From positions 5,704,001 through 5,768,000 of the forward strand of contig BSYO01000026.1 of the NCBI GenBank assembly GCA_033239525.1: a stretch of 64,000 bases of DNA, in the 5' to 3' direction. The translations under genes and the position numbers were made by a program. The notes under the pieces were generated by a model. It was not told where the DNA came from. It searched no databases and saw only the letters and a list, made by a program, of their open reading frames with translations. Within the stretch, counting starts at the first letter, position 1; every line of letters starts with the position of its first letter. This DNA comes from Nepenthes gracilis (taxonomy: Eukaryota; Streptophyta; Magnoliopsida; Caryophyllales; Nepenthaceae). Positions 48,433 through 59,259 of the stretch are shown here, one piece after another.

Positions 48433-49728
48433 TCATGTGTCCGAGTCCTTGTGCCACAGACCTGAGGACTCCACACTTTCTGTGGCATTCACCTCTGCCA
48501 CCTCGGCCTGGGCTTTCAACGTGTAAAGGCCGGAGGCCTTTACTCTTTGGGCAATGACCATGGAGCCCTTTGTCAACTTGTAACTGCCGTCATGAAGGAC
48601 ACTGCAGTAGCCTTCATCATCCAGCCTTCCTACTGAGATGATATTCATCCGAATATCAGGGACATGTCGGACGTCTCTCAAAAACAGTCGGGCTCCAGTG
48701 TTCGTCAGCAAGGAGACGTCACCTCGTCCAATAATCTCAGACGTCTCCATATTGCTCATCCTCAATACTCCTGGGGCACACGGAGTGTAAATGGAGAACA
48801 GCTCTCTTCTGGACGTGACGTGGATGAATGCGCCAGAATTCACCACCCAGTCAGAAGCTTGCTTAGCCACGTTTACAAAGTCTTCAGACTCGCAGGCTAA
48901 AAGGAGATCACCTCCTGTAACAACAGAGACCGAGGACTCTTCTTCGCCTCGTCTCTTCTTGCCCCTCTGCTTGCCAGCGTTTTCACGCTTCCACTTATAA
49001 CAAAACTTCTTGATGTGGCCTTTCTTGCCACAATGGTGGCACTCCATGTCCTGATATCGAGAATATGACTTACTCCACCCTTTGTCTTCAGACTTTGGGC
49101 CACGTCCTCAGCTCCTTTCCCTGGACTCGATAACAAGAACCTCGGAGTGCTGAGAGGTGGACGTGCCTTGAAAATGCCGTCTCACTTCCTCGTTCAGCAC
49201 AGTTCCTTTGGCCATCTCTAAAGTCATCACGCCGTTAGGAGCTGTATTGGCTATGGTAATCCTCATAATCTCCCATGAGTCCGGAAGGGTTGCTAGCAAC
49301 CATAGTCCGAGGACCTCATCCTCGAACTTGAACCCCACACCAGTCAGCCTGTTCACGCAGCCCTGAAACTCATTCAGGTGGTCGGCGACAGATGAGCCAT
49401 CCTTGTACCGGACTTGCATTAGCCTCATCAAGTGATAAATTTTGTTGTTCCCGGATTTGGAGGCATAAAGCTTTTCCAGCTTCTCCCAGAGGGTCTTGGC
49501 ATTCGTTTCTCCGCGAATGTGATTATACACGTCATCCACGAACTGCTGAATGTAGCCGCACACTTGCTTGTGCTCCAACGTTCACTGTTCGTCTGTTTTT
49601 ACCGCCGGCTTTTCTGTGGCAAAAACGAGATTATACATGGACTTTAAAAAGAGCAAGTCCGACATCTTGCTTTGCCAGGTGTCAAAGTTCGATCCGTTCA
49701 AGCAAATCATTTTGCTTCCAACCTCCAT
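48433..49728 (-). pseudogene. copia gag and protease, three lesions
   Basis: ATG at 49728 gives MEVGSKMICLNGSNFDTW, then a TGA near 49586, then VCGYIQQFVDDVYNHIRGE and LHEFQ-type gag helices (HLNEFQGCVNRLTG). A second TGA at 49108-49110 replaces what should be Arg. The zinc knuckle CHHCGKKGHIKKFC is intact. The protease motif is WVVNSGAFIHVTS, with the catalytic Asp changed to Asn. All three lesions look like C-to-T or G-to-A changes. Confidence 0.88.
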
Positions 49729-49780
49729 TGCAGCCAGCAACAAGATTACCGTTCAAAGAACCAAAATTTCTGATACCACT

Positions 49781-50578
49781 TGTTGGCGCAAAACACGGAA
49801 GGCATGGTGACCGAGCGAACAAAGCTCTCGGACAGTAACACACAGCAGAGGTCTCGTACGGACAAGAAAAAGTAACGATAGAAAAATGAGAGAGAATACT
49901 TAAAATTTTAACGTGGAAAACCCTTCTTGGATCAAGGAAAAAACCACGAAAGAGTATACTATAAAAGAATTATTTACAAGTGTTAGCTACACAAGGTCGA
50001 ACGAAAAGAAAACAATCTCAAGTGTACAATCTCTCTCTAAGGTGTTTCTCACACTATCTTTACAACAAAGTTTGCCCACAGCTCTCTCAAGGCTCACTCC
50101 ATGGCTACTCTCAAAAACATGGTACAAGCGCTCCAAATCCTCTTGGCAGCACACTCTAGCTCTCTATTAAGCAAGGTCACACAAGCCTTGTATATATACA
50201 CAAATGGCCTAGTGGACAACCGGTCACCCTACTGGCGCTAGGGTGGCAGGACCACGCTGCCTAGGCCTGCCATAACAGGCGCACGCCCGACGTGCCAGAA
50301 TGGCAGACCTGACATCTGAAAAATTGCAGCCACCTCAACATCCAATCAGAGTAGGTGACCAACCCACCTACAGAACGTGGCTGCAGTAGGCCTACGAAGA
50401 TAAAGTCAACGCCTACGTTTTCAGGGTCCTTGTCCATGTCCTCAGCAACTTCTCGGATTTGACGCCTTCAATGAGTCCTCGTTCGCATGACAGACTTCTT
50501 GGACTACTCAAGAAAGTCCTCGTCCACTTTCCTAATGGAGTCTGCGGACATAAGTGTCACTCGGGGGTGACCCCAACA
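49781..50578 (-). repeat. 5' LTR of the NOP56-intron copia element
   Basis: 798 bp, TGTTGGCGCAAAACACGG to GACCCCAACA. A TATATATACA stretch (50191-50201) reads as a TATA region on minus. Confidence 0.95.
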
Positions 50579-51456
50579 ACTTGTTTTCTTCACAAAGAAC
50601 TCATCTCTGACTTCATTTTACCTCTACATTGTTAAGATCGTTTCATGTCCCACTGTGACTTTGAATTTTGTTTATTAAGAAAAATAAATAAAACAGAAAA
50701 GCTTTTATGTCGGATAACTGAGGACCTCATTTCAAAAAAAAAAAATGCTAACTGAGGGCTTTATCGAGACTAATCGGCTTAGAAAGGAGGTAAAAAAAAA
50801 TACTTCAATTTCTCAATTTTCACTATGATGTCAAGATACATATTGTCTTTTTTGGCTTGTGCTTTTGGCAACCGATCGGCATGTGTTGTAATAAACGTAC
50901 TGGAAAACCTTGGATGATGTGATAGGGTGACATTTTGTAATTGAACTTTGATTATTTTGAAGTTTTAATTTATTTTTTAACATTGTTTCTATGATTCTGG
51001 CTGTCCAAAAATCTATAAATGCAGAGAATGGTACTCATGGCATTTCCCTGAAATGGTGAAGATAGTCAATGACAACTGCCTCTATGCCAAAGTTGCAAAG
51101 TTCATTGAAAATAAGTCAGAGCTGTCCGAAGATAAGGTCCCGGCTTTAACTGAAATCATTGGTGATGAAGATGAAGCAAAGGAAATCGTAGAAGCTGCTA
51201 AAGCATCAATGGGTAAAGATATTATCTCCAATTGCTTGCGAAATCATCTTTATTCCGTGTTAAGTTGGGAAATTTTTTTGATTACTTATGTTTTCCTTTT
51301 TCTGCAGGACAATATATATCTCCAGTTGATTTGATTACTGTGCAGCTTTTGCTCAGAGAGTCATGGATCTTTCTGAGTACAGGAAGAAACCTTATGACTG
51401 TCCCATAGCAAAGATGAATGATATCTTGGGATTTCGTGTCACTCTCGTTTGAAAAA

Positions 51457-52226
51457 TGTTATTATATTCACCACTCGCATTTGCAAGTGTGGCGATATGT
51501 CCTCAAGTGGAAGAAAGGTCGGAGTGGTTACACTTGATCGGAGTAAAATTTTCAGTGAGTTTCGCAAGACCGGAAAGATGAAAACTTGTCGAAGTGAGGC
51601 TGATAGCCGAGAACTCTGATTGAAGGCCGAGGACTTTGACTGACGGTTGAGGACATTAGCTAAAGGCTGAGGACCTTATCCAACAGCTAAGGACACTAAT
51701 TGAAAAAGTTGGTCACTTGCAAAGCTTATGCAAACAAATTTACAGAAAAGGGAGCTAACTTTTAGAGTTAGTAGCTGACTTTATAGAGTAATTCAACTAC
51801 TCTCAATAGGAAGGAAATTTGGCAGAGTTGGTGATACGTTCTATAGTACACGCAATCACCTTGTAAAGTAGGTGGTTACCCAGAGTGCCTTTATATATAT
51901 ATGCAGAATTGTTGAACTCGGTAGCCGGTGTGTGGAGAGCGCGGAAGAGAAGAAAGTGAGAGAAAAACAATGAGTTGCTATTTTGCTCTTGTGCTCTGTT
52001 CTCTATTTTTCAATAATTTCTATAACCAAGAGTTTTTTTAATCAAAATTTACATAGTAAACATTTTGTGGATTAAGTGTCCTATGATTTTTCCCTTTCAT
52101 TCAGAAGAAAATTTTCATATAAAATTATGTGTGTTCCTAATTCTCCCTTATTTCTCTGTTGTGTGCGTGAGCGTTCATCATCATTATCCTCTCGGTTTCA
52201 TTATCCGATCGGCCCCATTCCTAACA
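51457..52226 (+). repeat. 5' LTR of the truncated copia element
   Basis: 770 bp, TGTTATTATATTC to CCTAACA, with a TATA region (TTTATATATATA, about 51891) and GAGGAC repeats at 51640-51700. It has no second copy in the window. Confidence 0.75.
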
Positions 52227-53559
52227 AATGGAATCAAAGACAGGTTATTCACTAAAACCAATAGAGGTGAAAAATAAGATGGTCTATTTGAACAGTACAA
52301 ATTATGATACTTGAAAAAGTAAGATGGCCGACTTACTGTTTGTGAAGACAATACACTTTCCAATATTCGCTGCTCAAAATCCTAAGACAAAATCAGAGAA
52401 AGAATGGAATTTTGAGTACAAATAGATCTGTAACTATATTTAGCAGTTTGTGGATAACAACGTATATAATCACATTCGAAATGAGGCGGATGCGAAGATA
52501 CTATAGAATAAGTTAGAAACCCTCTATGCTTCCATGACCAGCAATAACAAACTATTTCATTTGAAGAAATTAATGCATGTAAAGTACAAGAAGGGAATGC
52601 CTACTGCCGACCCCCTAAATTAGTTTCAAGGATGCGTTGACCGGTTGAATGGTATGGGCATCAAATTTGAGGACGAAGTGTGGGTTTGTGGCTCCTAATA
52701 ACTCTGCCAGACTCCTGGGACGTGATACAGATCATCATCACTAATACTGCTTCAAATGGCATGGTGACCTTGGAGATGACAAAATGAGTTGTGTTGAACG
52801 AGGAGATGAGGTGTCGGTCGCAAGCCTCTTCTTCGTCTCAACACTCTAACGTACTGGTCACAGTGTCTCGGGATAGAAGCAAAGGATATGAACCCAAGTC
52901 AGGAGAGAATGGCCTAAATAAGTCTTGTTTAAAGTATTGGAACCTTGAATGCCACTACTGTGATAAGAAATACCATATTAAGAAATATTATTACAAGTAA
53001 AAACATGACAATAATGGAGAAAGGAAAGGAGAATAAAGCGGATAAGGGACGAGATAAGGAGAAAGCCTTGATCTCAGTCGTCATTAAGGATGACCTCTTG
53101 CTGACATGTGAGATGGATGATATGGTAAACTTGACCGATCATGAGTCCAACTATGTGGTGGATATTGGGACTTTATTCCATGCCATGTCCAGAAGGGGGG
53201 TATTCACATCTTATACTCTGAGAGATTTTGGAGTGTTAAGAATGAAAAATAAATGAGCGTCTCAAGTCGTTGGTAGAGGTGACATATCACTTGTCACCAA
53301 CAATGGGACGAGATTGTTGCTAAAAAATGTTTGATATGTATCAGATAACTGGTTGAATATAATTTCAATTGGTAGACTGGACGATGAAGGGTATTGTAAT
53401 ATATTCTATGAAGGAGCATGGAGGTTGACTAGAAGGTCTCTAGTTGTTACCCGTCGAAAGAAGGTCTCCGGCCTATATATATAGTGCAAGCATCTACTGC
53501 GGCTGGAGAGGTTCATGTGACGAGGAGTGAGGAGTCATCGGACTTATGGCATTGTTGGC

Positions 53560-54330
53560 TCAGTCATATGAGTAAGAAGGGACTGAATAATCTAGCCGGG
53601 AAGGACCTCCTCTAAATCCTAAATGAAGCCAAGCTGAAAACCTGCCCTTATTGCTTGGCAGGGAAGTAACGATGAGTCATATTTCATGGAGACTCGTCTG
53701 CCAAAAAGGCTGAAGTGCTTAAGTTGGTTCACACAGATGTGTGCGGTCCATTCAAAGAGAAATCATTTAGAGGAGCACAATATTTTGTCTCGTTTATTGA
53801 TGATTGCTCAAGCAAAGGTGTGCATTTACCTCCTTAAGATGAAGAACCAAGTCTTCGGCATCTTTGAGTATTTCTATGCTCACGTGGAGAGACAGACATG
53901 GAAGAAATTAAAATGCATTTGGAATGATAATGATGGTGAGTACCCTAGAGCCTTTGATGCATATTGCCGATCTCATGGCATTCAGCACCAAAGAACACTA
54001 CCAAAAACGCAACAATTAAATAGAGTGGCAAAATGCATGAATCGAACACTAATGGAGAGAGCTCGAAATGTGTTGTCTAAGGCGAAGCTTCCTGGTTTGT
54101 TTTGGGGGAATCTTTGAAGACAATGGCCTATATCATCAACAGGTCGCCGAGCAGCCATTTGAATAGCGATGTTCCTAAGCAAGCGTGGTCCGATAGGAAG
54201 GTAACCTACGACCATCTACGAGTGTTTGGATGCAGGGCTTTTGTCCGCATTCCAAAGGACGAAAGGAGTAAGTTGGAGCCAAAGTTGAAGGAGTGCATTT
54301 TCCTTGGTTATGGGGAAGATGATGGAAGAT
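53560..54330 (+). pseudogene. copia integrase remnant
   Basis: KVCIYLLKMKNQVFGIFEYF, WNDNDGEYPRAFDAYC (second Asp) and QQLNRVAKCMNRTLMERAR, where the catalytic Glu is replaced by Lys. 54102-54332 gives INRSPSSHLNSDVPKQAW and CRAFVRIPKDERSKLEPK in a shifted frame. Confidence 0.8.
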
Positions 54331-54808
54331 GAGCTGAGATACCGACTGTATGATCCGATTGAGAAAAAGCTCGTCCTGTCTAGAGATGTCATATTCATCA
54401 ATGATGAGACGATTGAAGACATCAACTAGAAATCAAAGACTAGGTCCAAAGGCAGCCAGGATTGTGAAGTTAGTATTGAGCTTGCCCAACCGACATCGAT
54501 TCTTCAGGATATCGGTGGCCATGGCAATGCCAAAATGGAAAAAGATTGGGAGACTCCGACAGTGCCCAATGAAGATGAGGATGGTAGAAATGTTACTGAG
54601 CCGATCGAGATCGTTTCTATTAGATGATCTTCAAGAGATCGACGACCATCTATTTGCATATTGGCTAGTGAGTACATTTTTCCCACTGATGGAAGAGAAC
54701 CGGAAAGCTTTGGAGAACTTATGGAAGGCAAACACGATGCCGAATGGATGGGGGCCATGCATGACAAGATGAGTTCGCTGTATGAGAATTATACGTTCGA
54801 GCTTATCT

Positions 54809-55090
54809 TGTTGGAAAGCTTCTTTTTGCTCGGTGTCCCATGGGGGTGTCAGGTAGACAATTCAGAAGGCTCATTGTCCCCTCATGTCATGTTTTCTATG
54901 CAATTGAGATCGGTGATAGCTTTAGCAAGTTCTCCCAGATGCAGAAGATTGAGATATAGGCTACGTGCAAGAAGTCTCGTCAGCCTGACTGCTATAGACA
55001 CAAACGACAATTGAACACTCGTTGATTTCTTGACTGGTATTCAAATCGATCGGCAAGGCTCATGATTGTCGGCGTTGAAGAAAATATGCT
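54809..55090 (+). other. Possible 5' external transcribed spacer of rDNA
   Basis: Unrecognised sequence directly before the 18S start and ending ATATGCTACCCGG, similar to the spacer/18S junction of plants (ATGCTACCTGG). It is assigned to rDNA spacer by position only. Confidence 0.35.
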
Positions 55091-55213
55091 ACCCGGTTGA
55101 TCCTGCCAGTAGTCATATGCTTGTCTCAAAGATTGAGCCATGCATGTGTAAGTATGAACTAATTCAAATAGTGAAGCTGCAAATGGATCATTAAATCAGT
55201 TATAGTTTGTTTG
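55091..55213 (+). pseudogene. 18S rRNA pseudogene, first about 123 nt
   Basis: ACCCGGTTGATCCTGCCAGT followed by AGTCATATGCTTGTCTCAAA is the 5' end of plant 18S rRNA, continuing through CCATGCATGTGTAAG and ATTAAATCAGTTATAGTTTG. It carries several transitions. It stops at TTTGTTTGA, where inverted 25S sequence begins. Confidence 0.92.
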
Positions 55214-55957
55214 ACAACGGTCTAAACCCAGCTCACGTTCCCTATTGGTTGGTGAACAACCCAATATTTGGTGAATTCTGCTTCACAATGATAGGAAGCG
55301 CCGAGATCCAAGGATCAAAAAGCAACGTCACTATGAACACTTGGTTGCCACAAGCTTGTTATCCTTGTGGTAACTTTTTTGACATCTCTACCTTCAAATT
55401 TCGAAGGTTTAAAGGATCATTAGGGCACTATTTCATGGTTCATATTCATACTGAAAATCAGAATTAAATGATCTTTTACCCTTCTGTTCCACACAAGATT
55501 TTTGTTCTCGTTGAGCTCATCGTAGGATACCAGTGTTATCTTTCAACAGATGTGCTACCCCAGCCAAACTCCCCACCTGATAATGTCCTCTGCTTGGATC
55601 AGCCTGCTAGGCAAGCCTTGGGTCCAAAAAGAGGGGCCATGCCCCTCCACTGACTCACGGAGTAAGTAAAATAACGTTAAAAGTTGTGATATTTCACTTT
55701 TGCTTAAGGGCTCCCACTTATCCTACACCTCTCAAGTTATTTCATAAAGTTGGACAAGAATCAAGCTCACTAGGGTCTTCTTTCCCCGCTGATTCTGCCA
55801 AGCCCATTCCTTTGGCTATGGTTTTGCTGGACAGTAGACAGGGACAATGAGAATCTCGTTAATCCATTCATGCGCGTCATTAATTCGATGATGAGGCATT
55901 TAGCTACCTTAAAAGAGTCATAGTTACTCTCGCCGTTTACCCGCGTTTGGTTGAATT
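55214..55957 (-). pseudogene. 25S rRNA pseudogene, 3' portion
   Basis: Minus strand reads the late part of 25S: GCAGAATTCACCAA, CAATAGGGAACGTGAGCTGG and GTTTAGACCGT at the left end, and TTAACGAGATTC, GGGGAAAGAAGACC and ATGACTCTTTTAAGG at the right. It is continuous with 59260-60716 once the solo LTR is removed (TTGAATTT / CTTCACTTTG). CG sites are mostly changed to TG or CA, as in an old methylated copy. Confidence 0.92.
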
Positions 55958-56313
55958 TGTAACATTTCAAATAATTTTTTAAGAGAATAAAATTATCAAA
56001 TTAGTTTTAATAATTATTCTTAAATACTTTTGGGTTTAAAATATTATAGTTGGATAAATTTTTGGGCCTAATAAGTTTGATTGGATCAATGAATTGGATC
56101 TGGATGTTTGGATCATTATTCAAAGTTTAGATTAAATTAACATAATTTTGAACCGAACTAATTAAATAAACAATTGTCGGGTGGAACTTAGTGTATCAAA
56201 ATTTATTGGCCAAAAATATAATTAAATTTAAAATAAGTTAAAATATTAGAAATTATGATTGAAATTTTAAATATATTGTAAGGCTAATTACATAATTAAT
56301 TAAGTAATATTGT

Positions 56314-56314
<1 letters not shown>

Positions 56315-56402
<88 letters not shown>
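56315..56402. repeat. (AAT)n microsatellite
   Basis: About 29 perfect AAT units, followed by a GA-rich tract to about 56,560. The poly-Leu ORF on minus is an artefact of this repeat. Confidence 0.97.
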
Positions 56403-57491
56403 GGAAAGAATCGGCCGAAGGAAAAAGAAGGAAAGAAAAGAAAAAGGGGAAAGAGAAGAAAAGAAAGAAAAAGAAAGAAGAAAGAAAGAAAGGAAAGAAA
56501 GAAGAAAGGAAGGAAGAGAAGAGGAATGAAGGGAGAAGAGAGAAGAGCAGCGCGGCAAAGGAGGAAGGAAATCGGGCCTCAAATGGAAACTCGGCAAATC
56601 CCTAATCGATTCCTTCGTGATTTAAGGGATATTGGTGTTGGGAAGGGGGGTTGCCGCCACTAAACCCTAGCCGTGAGTGATGTAAAATCGCTTTGCTAAC
56701 CGCTAACCGTGCAAGTCGGGATCAAGACACCGCTCGCCATCAAGGTTGCTGTCGTTGGGTGGTGTCACCGCTGTCGTCGATTTGTGCTGCCGGTATCGTT
56801 GCCGGATGAAGAACTCAAAACCGAGGCAAGTAACTCTTCTGTTATTTTGCTATCAATCTGTGCTCATCTCTCTAAATTAATCGTATTCCTCTCCAATACT
56901 ATTAAATTAGTGATGTGTGTGAGAATTGTTATATAAAACTGGATCGAAAAGTGAAACAGAGGAGAATGCTCTGTTTGAGGGATTTTGATTCCGGTACGGT
57001 GAACCAAAGAGTGCGTGAATCAGGGGTTTGATAGATGATGAATTGTGCTTTACAATTTATTAGTTCACATGTTGAAGAATGAGAATTGAACTTTTCTTAG
57101 TTATCCATGGGAATCAAAAAATAGATACGGGAACAGGGCTTCCTGCTCTGTTCTTCCTGGCTAGCTAAAATGGTGAGAAATCAGAGCTTCGTGCTCTGTT
57201 GGTTGATTATTACCAGCATTGTGTAGGTGGAGGTCGTCACTATGTGCGTTGTGTGGGCGGCGTATGGTAGTGTATACTGGCAGATTATATGCGTATATTT
57301 ATTGTGTATTGTGTATGTGTACATACGTGTATGTGTGCGTGTGTATATAATCAGCAGTGTGTGTGTTGGTGTGGGCTGTGGTTGTGGGCTGGTCTGCAGC
57401 TTCGTGGGTCTGTGAGCAGTGTGTGGGCTGGTCTGCAGTGCTTGTATGTGAGTAGAGGTGTGTGTGGGACTGTTGTGGGCAACATGTGTGT

Positions 57492-57493
<2 letters not shown>

Positions 57494-57538
<45 letters not shown>
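57494..57538. repeat. (TA)n microsatellite with (TTTA)n tail
   Basis: TA run of 45 bp followed by TTTA units to about 57563. Shorter TA runs are at 57720-57737. Confidence 0.95.
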
Positions 57539-57542
<4 letters not shown>

Positions 57543-58110
57543 TTATTTATTTATTTATTTATTCATTATATTTGTATTGATGTCGGGGTATGCTTGAATA
57601 TATAGAAATATATATTGTATATATACTTATACTTGAATATATAGGTATATATATTGTATATATACTTATACTTGGATATAAAGGAAAATATATATATGTT
57701 GTGTTTATGTGTGTGTGTGTATATATATATATATATAAATATATAATTATACATTTATATACATAATTATATATGGGATGGCGCATATTTATATTGATGT
57801 ATACCGATGGTAGGAAATATTTATATGGAATTATGCAAGTATATTGGCACGCTTGAAATAATATTAATCGATTACGTGATTATTCCCGTATCTCGTTGAT
57901 AAAATCTGGTAAAAATATTCTTCGTGTTAACTTCGTTGGCATGTGTATACTTTATTGGCACTCTATGGATAAGTGAATGAGAGTGTATGAAAACTCTATA
58001 GCAACTGGACGTATGGGAGTCCGTAGGACCATAGAGTAGTCCACACTTTTTCGATACTGAATCCATATTCCGGAGGTTGAGGTCATTGATATTATGGAGG
58101 AATAATTAAA

Positions 58111-58640
58111 ACCTAGTGACCATCGTAGATAATGATATCTGGGATATTATTGGCGAGGGGTATCAGAGATGGTATGAGCATGCTACGGGTACAGCCTTCG
58201 GGAGGACTGTAGGGGTAGTGGGGATACGATGGATACCGGGTAATCTCGTAGTACTTATCCAACCGTCGGGGGCGTAAATACGCGGCCTTTGGTACACTAT
58301 GGTAGAATAAGGTTCAGGGAGATTCTTATTATCTCGTACAGTGGTGATATCAAATTGAGCTGATAATCAGATTCTTGTTATCTCGTACAGTTAGTTGAGA
58401 GAGATGCTTATAACCTAATGACCATCGTAGAGGATGATATCTGGGATATCATTGGCGAAGGGTATCGGAGATGGTAAGAGTATGCTACGGGTACATCCTC
58501 TGGGAGGACTGTAGGGGTAGTGGGGATACTATGGATACTAGGTAACATCGTGGGATTCACCCAACCCTCAGGGGTGTAAATACGCGGCCTTTGGTATACT
58601 ATGGTAGAATAAGGTTCATGGAGACTTTTGTCATTCATAC
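58111..58640 (+). repeat. 302-bp tandem duplication inside the solo LTR
   Basis: ACCTAGTGACCATCGTAGA at 58111 recurs as ACCTAATGACCATCGTAGA at 58413. The following GATATCTGGGATAT, GGACTGTAGGGGTAGTGGGG and TACGCGGCCTTTGGTA motifs repeat in order. The second copy is incomplete. Confidence 0.9.
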
Positions 58641-59259
58641 AGTTGTGACCTTGTATGGAGCTAATCATTGGATTCGACGGAATCCGTGTTACTTCCTTGT
58701 ACTTAGCCGTTCGGGTGGCCTTCGAGTCGTGGACGCGACAAATTATTGAGTCTTGGACAGTGGTGGTTATATTACCTACTATGATTGATTTTATTCATTA
58801 TTTTATCGTCCGAGATACTTTATTGTACTTCTCTATTATTGTTCATTTTTACTTACTGGACATTCGGCTCACCCTTGTATTTTACTGACTCTAAATTAGA
58901 TAGGTTGATATCAGGATCAATGAGATCACGTGATTTTGGGTAGCCACCAGATAGAGGTGATATCAGAGTTCGAGGCTCTCCGGATGGAGATTTAAGATTT
59001 TTTATTCAGTTATTGTTGACTTTTGTTAGATTTTCTTTACGAGACTTGATATTTTGGGACATCGATGTCGTTTATTGAAGTTATTATTATTGCTGTTATG
59101 GATATTTAATTGATGATGCATTTATGAGGATCATTGATGATGCTTTAATGATATTGAGTTAATTAATGACGTGTAATTGCCGATTTCGGATGATTCGAGA
59201 CTTTCACCTTAACGGTCCGGGTCGGGTTCAACGATCCGCGCTCGAGTCATCACAAAATT

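Larger units (their letters stand above)
44951..50578 (-). mobile_element. Complete but inactivated Ty1/copia retrotransposon in a NOP56 intron
   Basis: 5,628 bp with LTRs of 797 and 798 bp and the perfect target duplication ACTTG (44946-44950 and 50579-50583). On minus the order is primer site AGTGGTATCAGA next to the 5' LTR (49769-49780), gag, zinc knuckle, protease, integrase, RT with YVDD, RNase H, purine tract GAGGGGAAG, 3' LTR. Frames are broken mainly by single transitions. The LTRs are about 92 % alike by eye. It belongs to the same copia family as the plus-strand copy that starts at 51457. Confidence 0.95.
44410..51456 (+). pseudogene. NOP56: NOP56 nucleolar protein gene fragment, split by a retrotransposon
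   Basis: NOP56 is a core protein of box C/D snoRNPs that guide rRNA methylation. Three exons are visible. 44410-44561 gives [20 protein letters not shown] and [16 protein letters not shown]. 51025-51212 gives EWYSWHFPEMVKIVNDN and NKSELSEDKVPALTEIIGD. 51308-51456 gives YISPVDLITVQ and, in another frame, FAQRVMDLSEYRKKPYD. The first intron contains a complete copia element (44951-50578). Damage: exon 1 lacks a GT donor where the frame demands it, exon 3 has a one-base deletion (near 51342), and the third exon is cut at 51457 by another copia LTR. No upstream exons are seen. It is a dead copy; an intact gene should exist elsewhere. Confidence 0.85.
51457..54808 (+). mobile_element. 3'-truncated Ty1/copia element
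   Basis: A 5' LTR (51457-52226) and a primer-site remnant (AATGGAATCAAAGA against AGTGGTATCAGAGC) are followed by decayed gag (52440-52900), a zinc knuckle CHYCDKKYHIKKYYY with its last Cys lost, protease (YVVDIGTLFHAMSRR), integrase (53680-54120) and the first codons of RT (MHDKMSSLYENYTFELI, about 54757-54807). RT core, RNase H and the 3' LTR are missing where the rDNA-like sequence begins. Its gag and integrase closely resemble the element at 44951-50578. It cut off the NOP56 fragment. Confidence 0.85.
55958..59254 (+). mobile_element. Solo gypsy-type LTR inserted in the 25S pseudogene
   Basis: 3,297 bp, TGTAACATTTC to GAGTCATCACA, flanked by GAATT (55953-55957) and AAATT (59255-59259), a target duplication with one change. 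The 25S sequence resumes exactly after it, so the ends are certain. It shares its terminal GAGTCATCACA and the GGACTGTAGGGGTAGTG region with the LTR at 19254-23586. It has no internal coding region. It contains an AAT microsatellite, a GA-rich block, TA repeats and a 302-bp duplication. Confidence 0.88.

Noticed and set aside
56313..56597. 94-codon ORF ending in a poly-Leu run
   Set aside because: Translation of the AAT microsatellite and the adjacent GA-rich tract.
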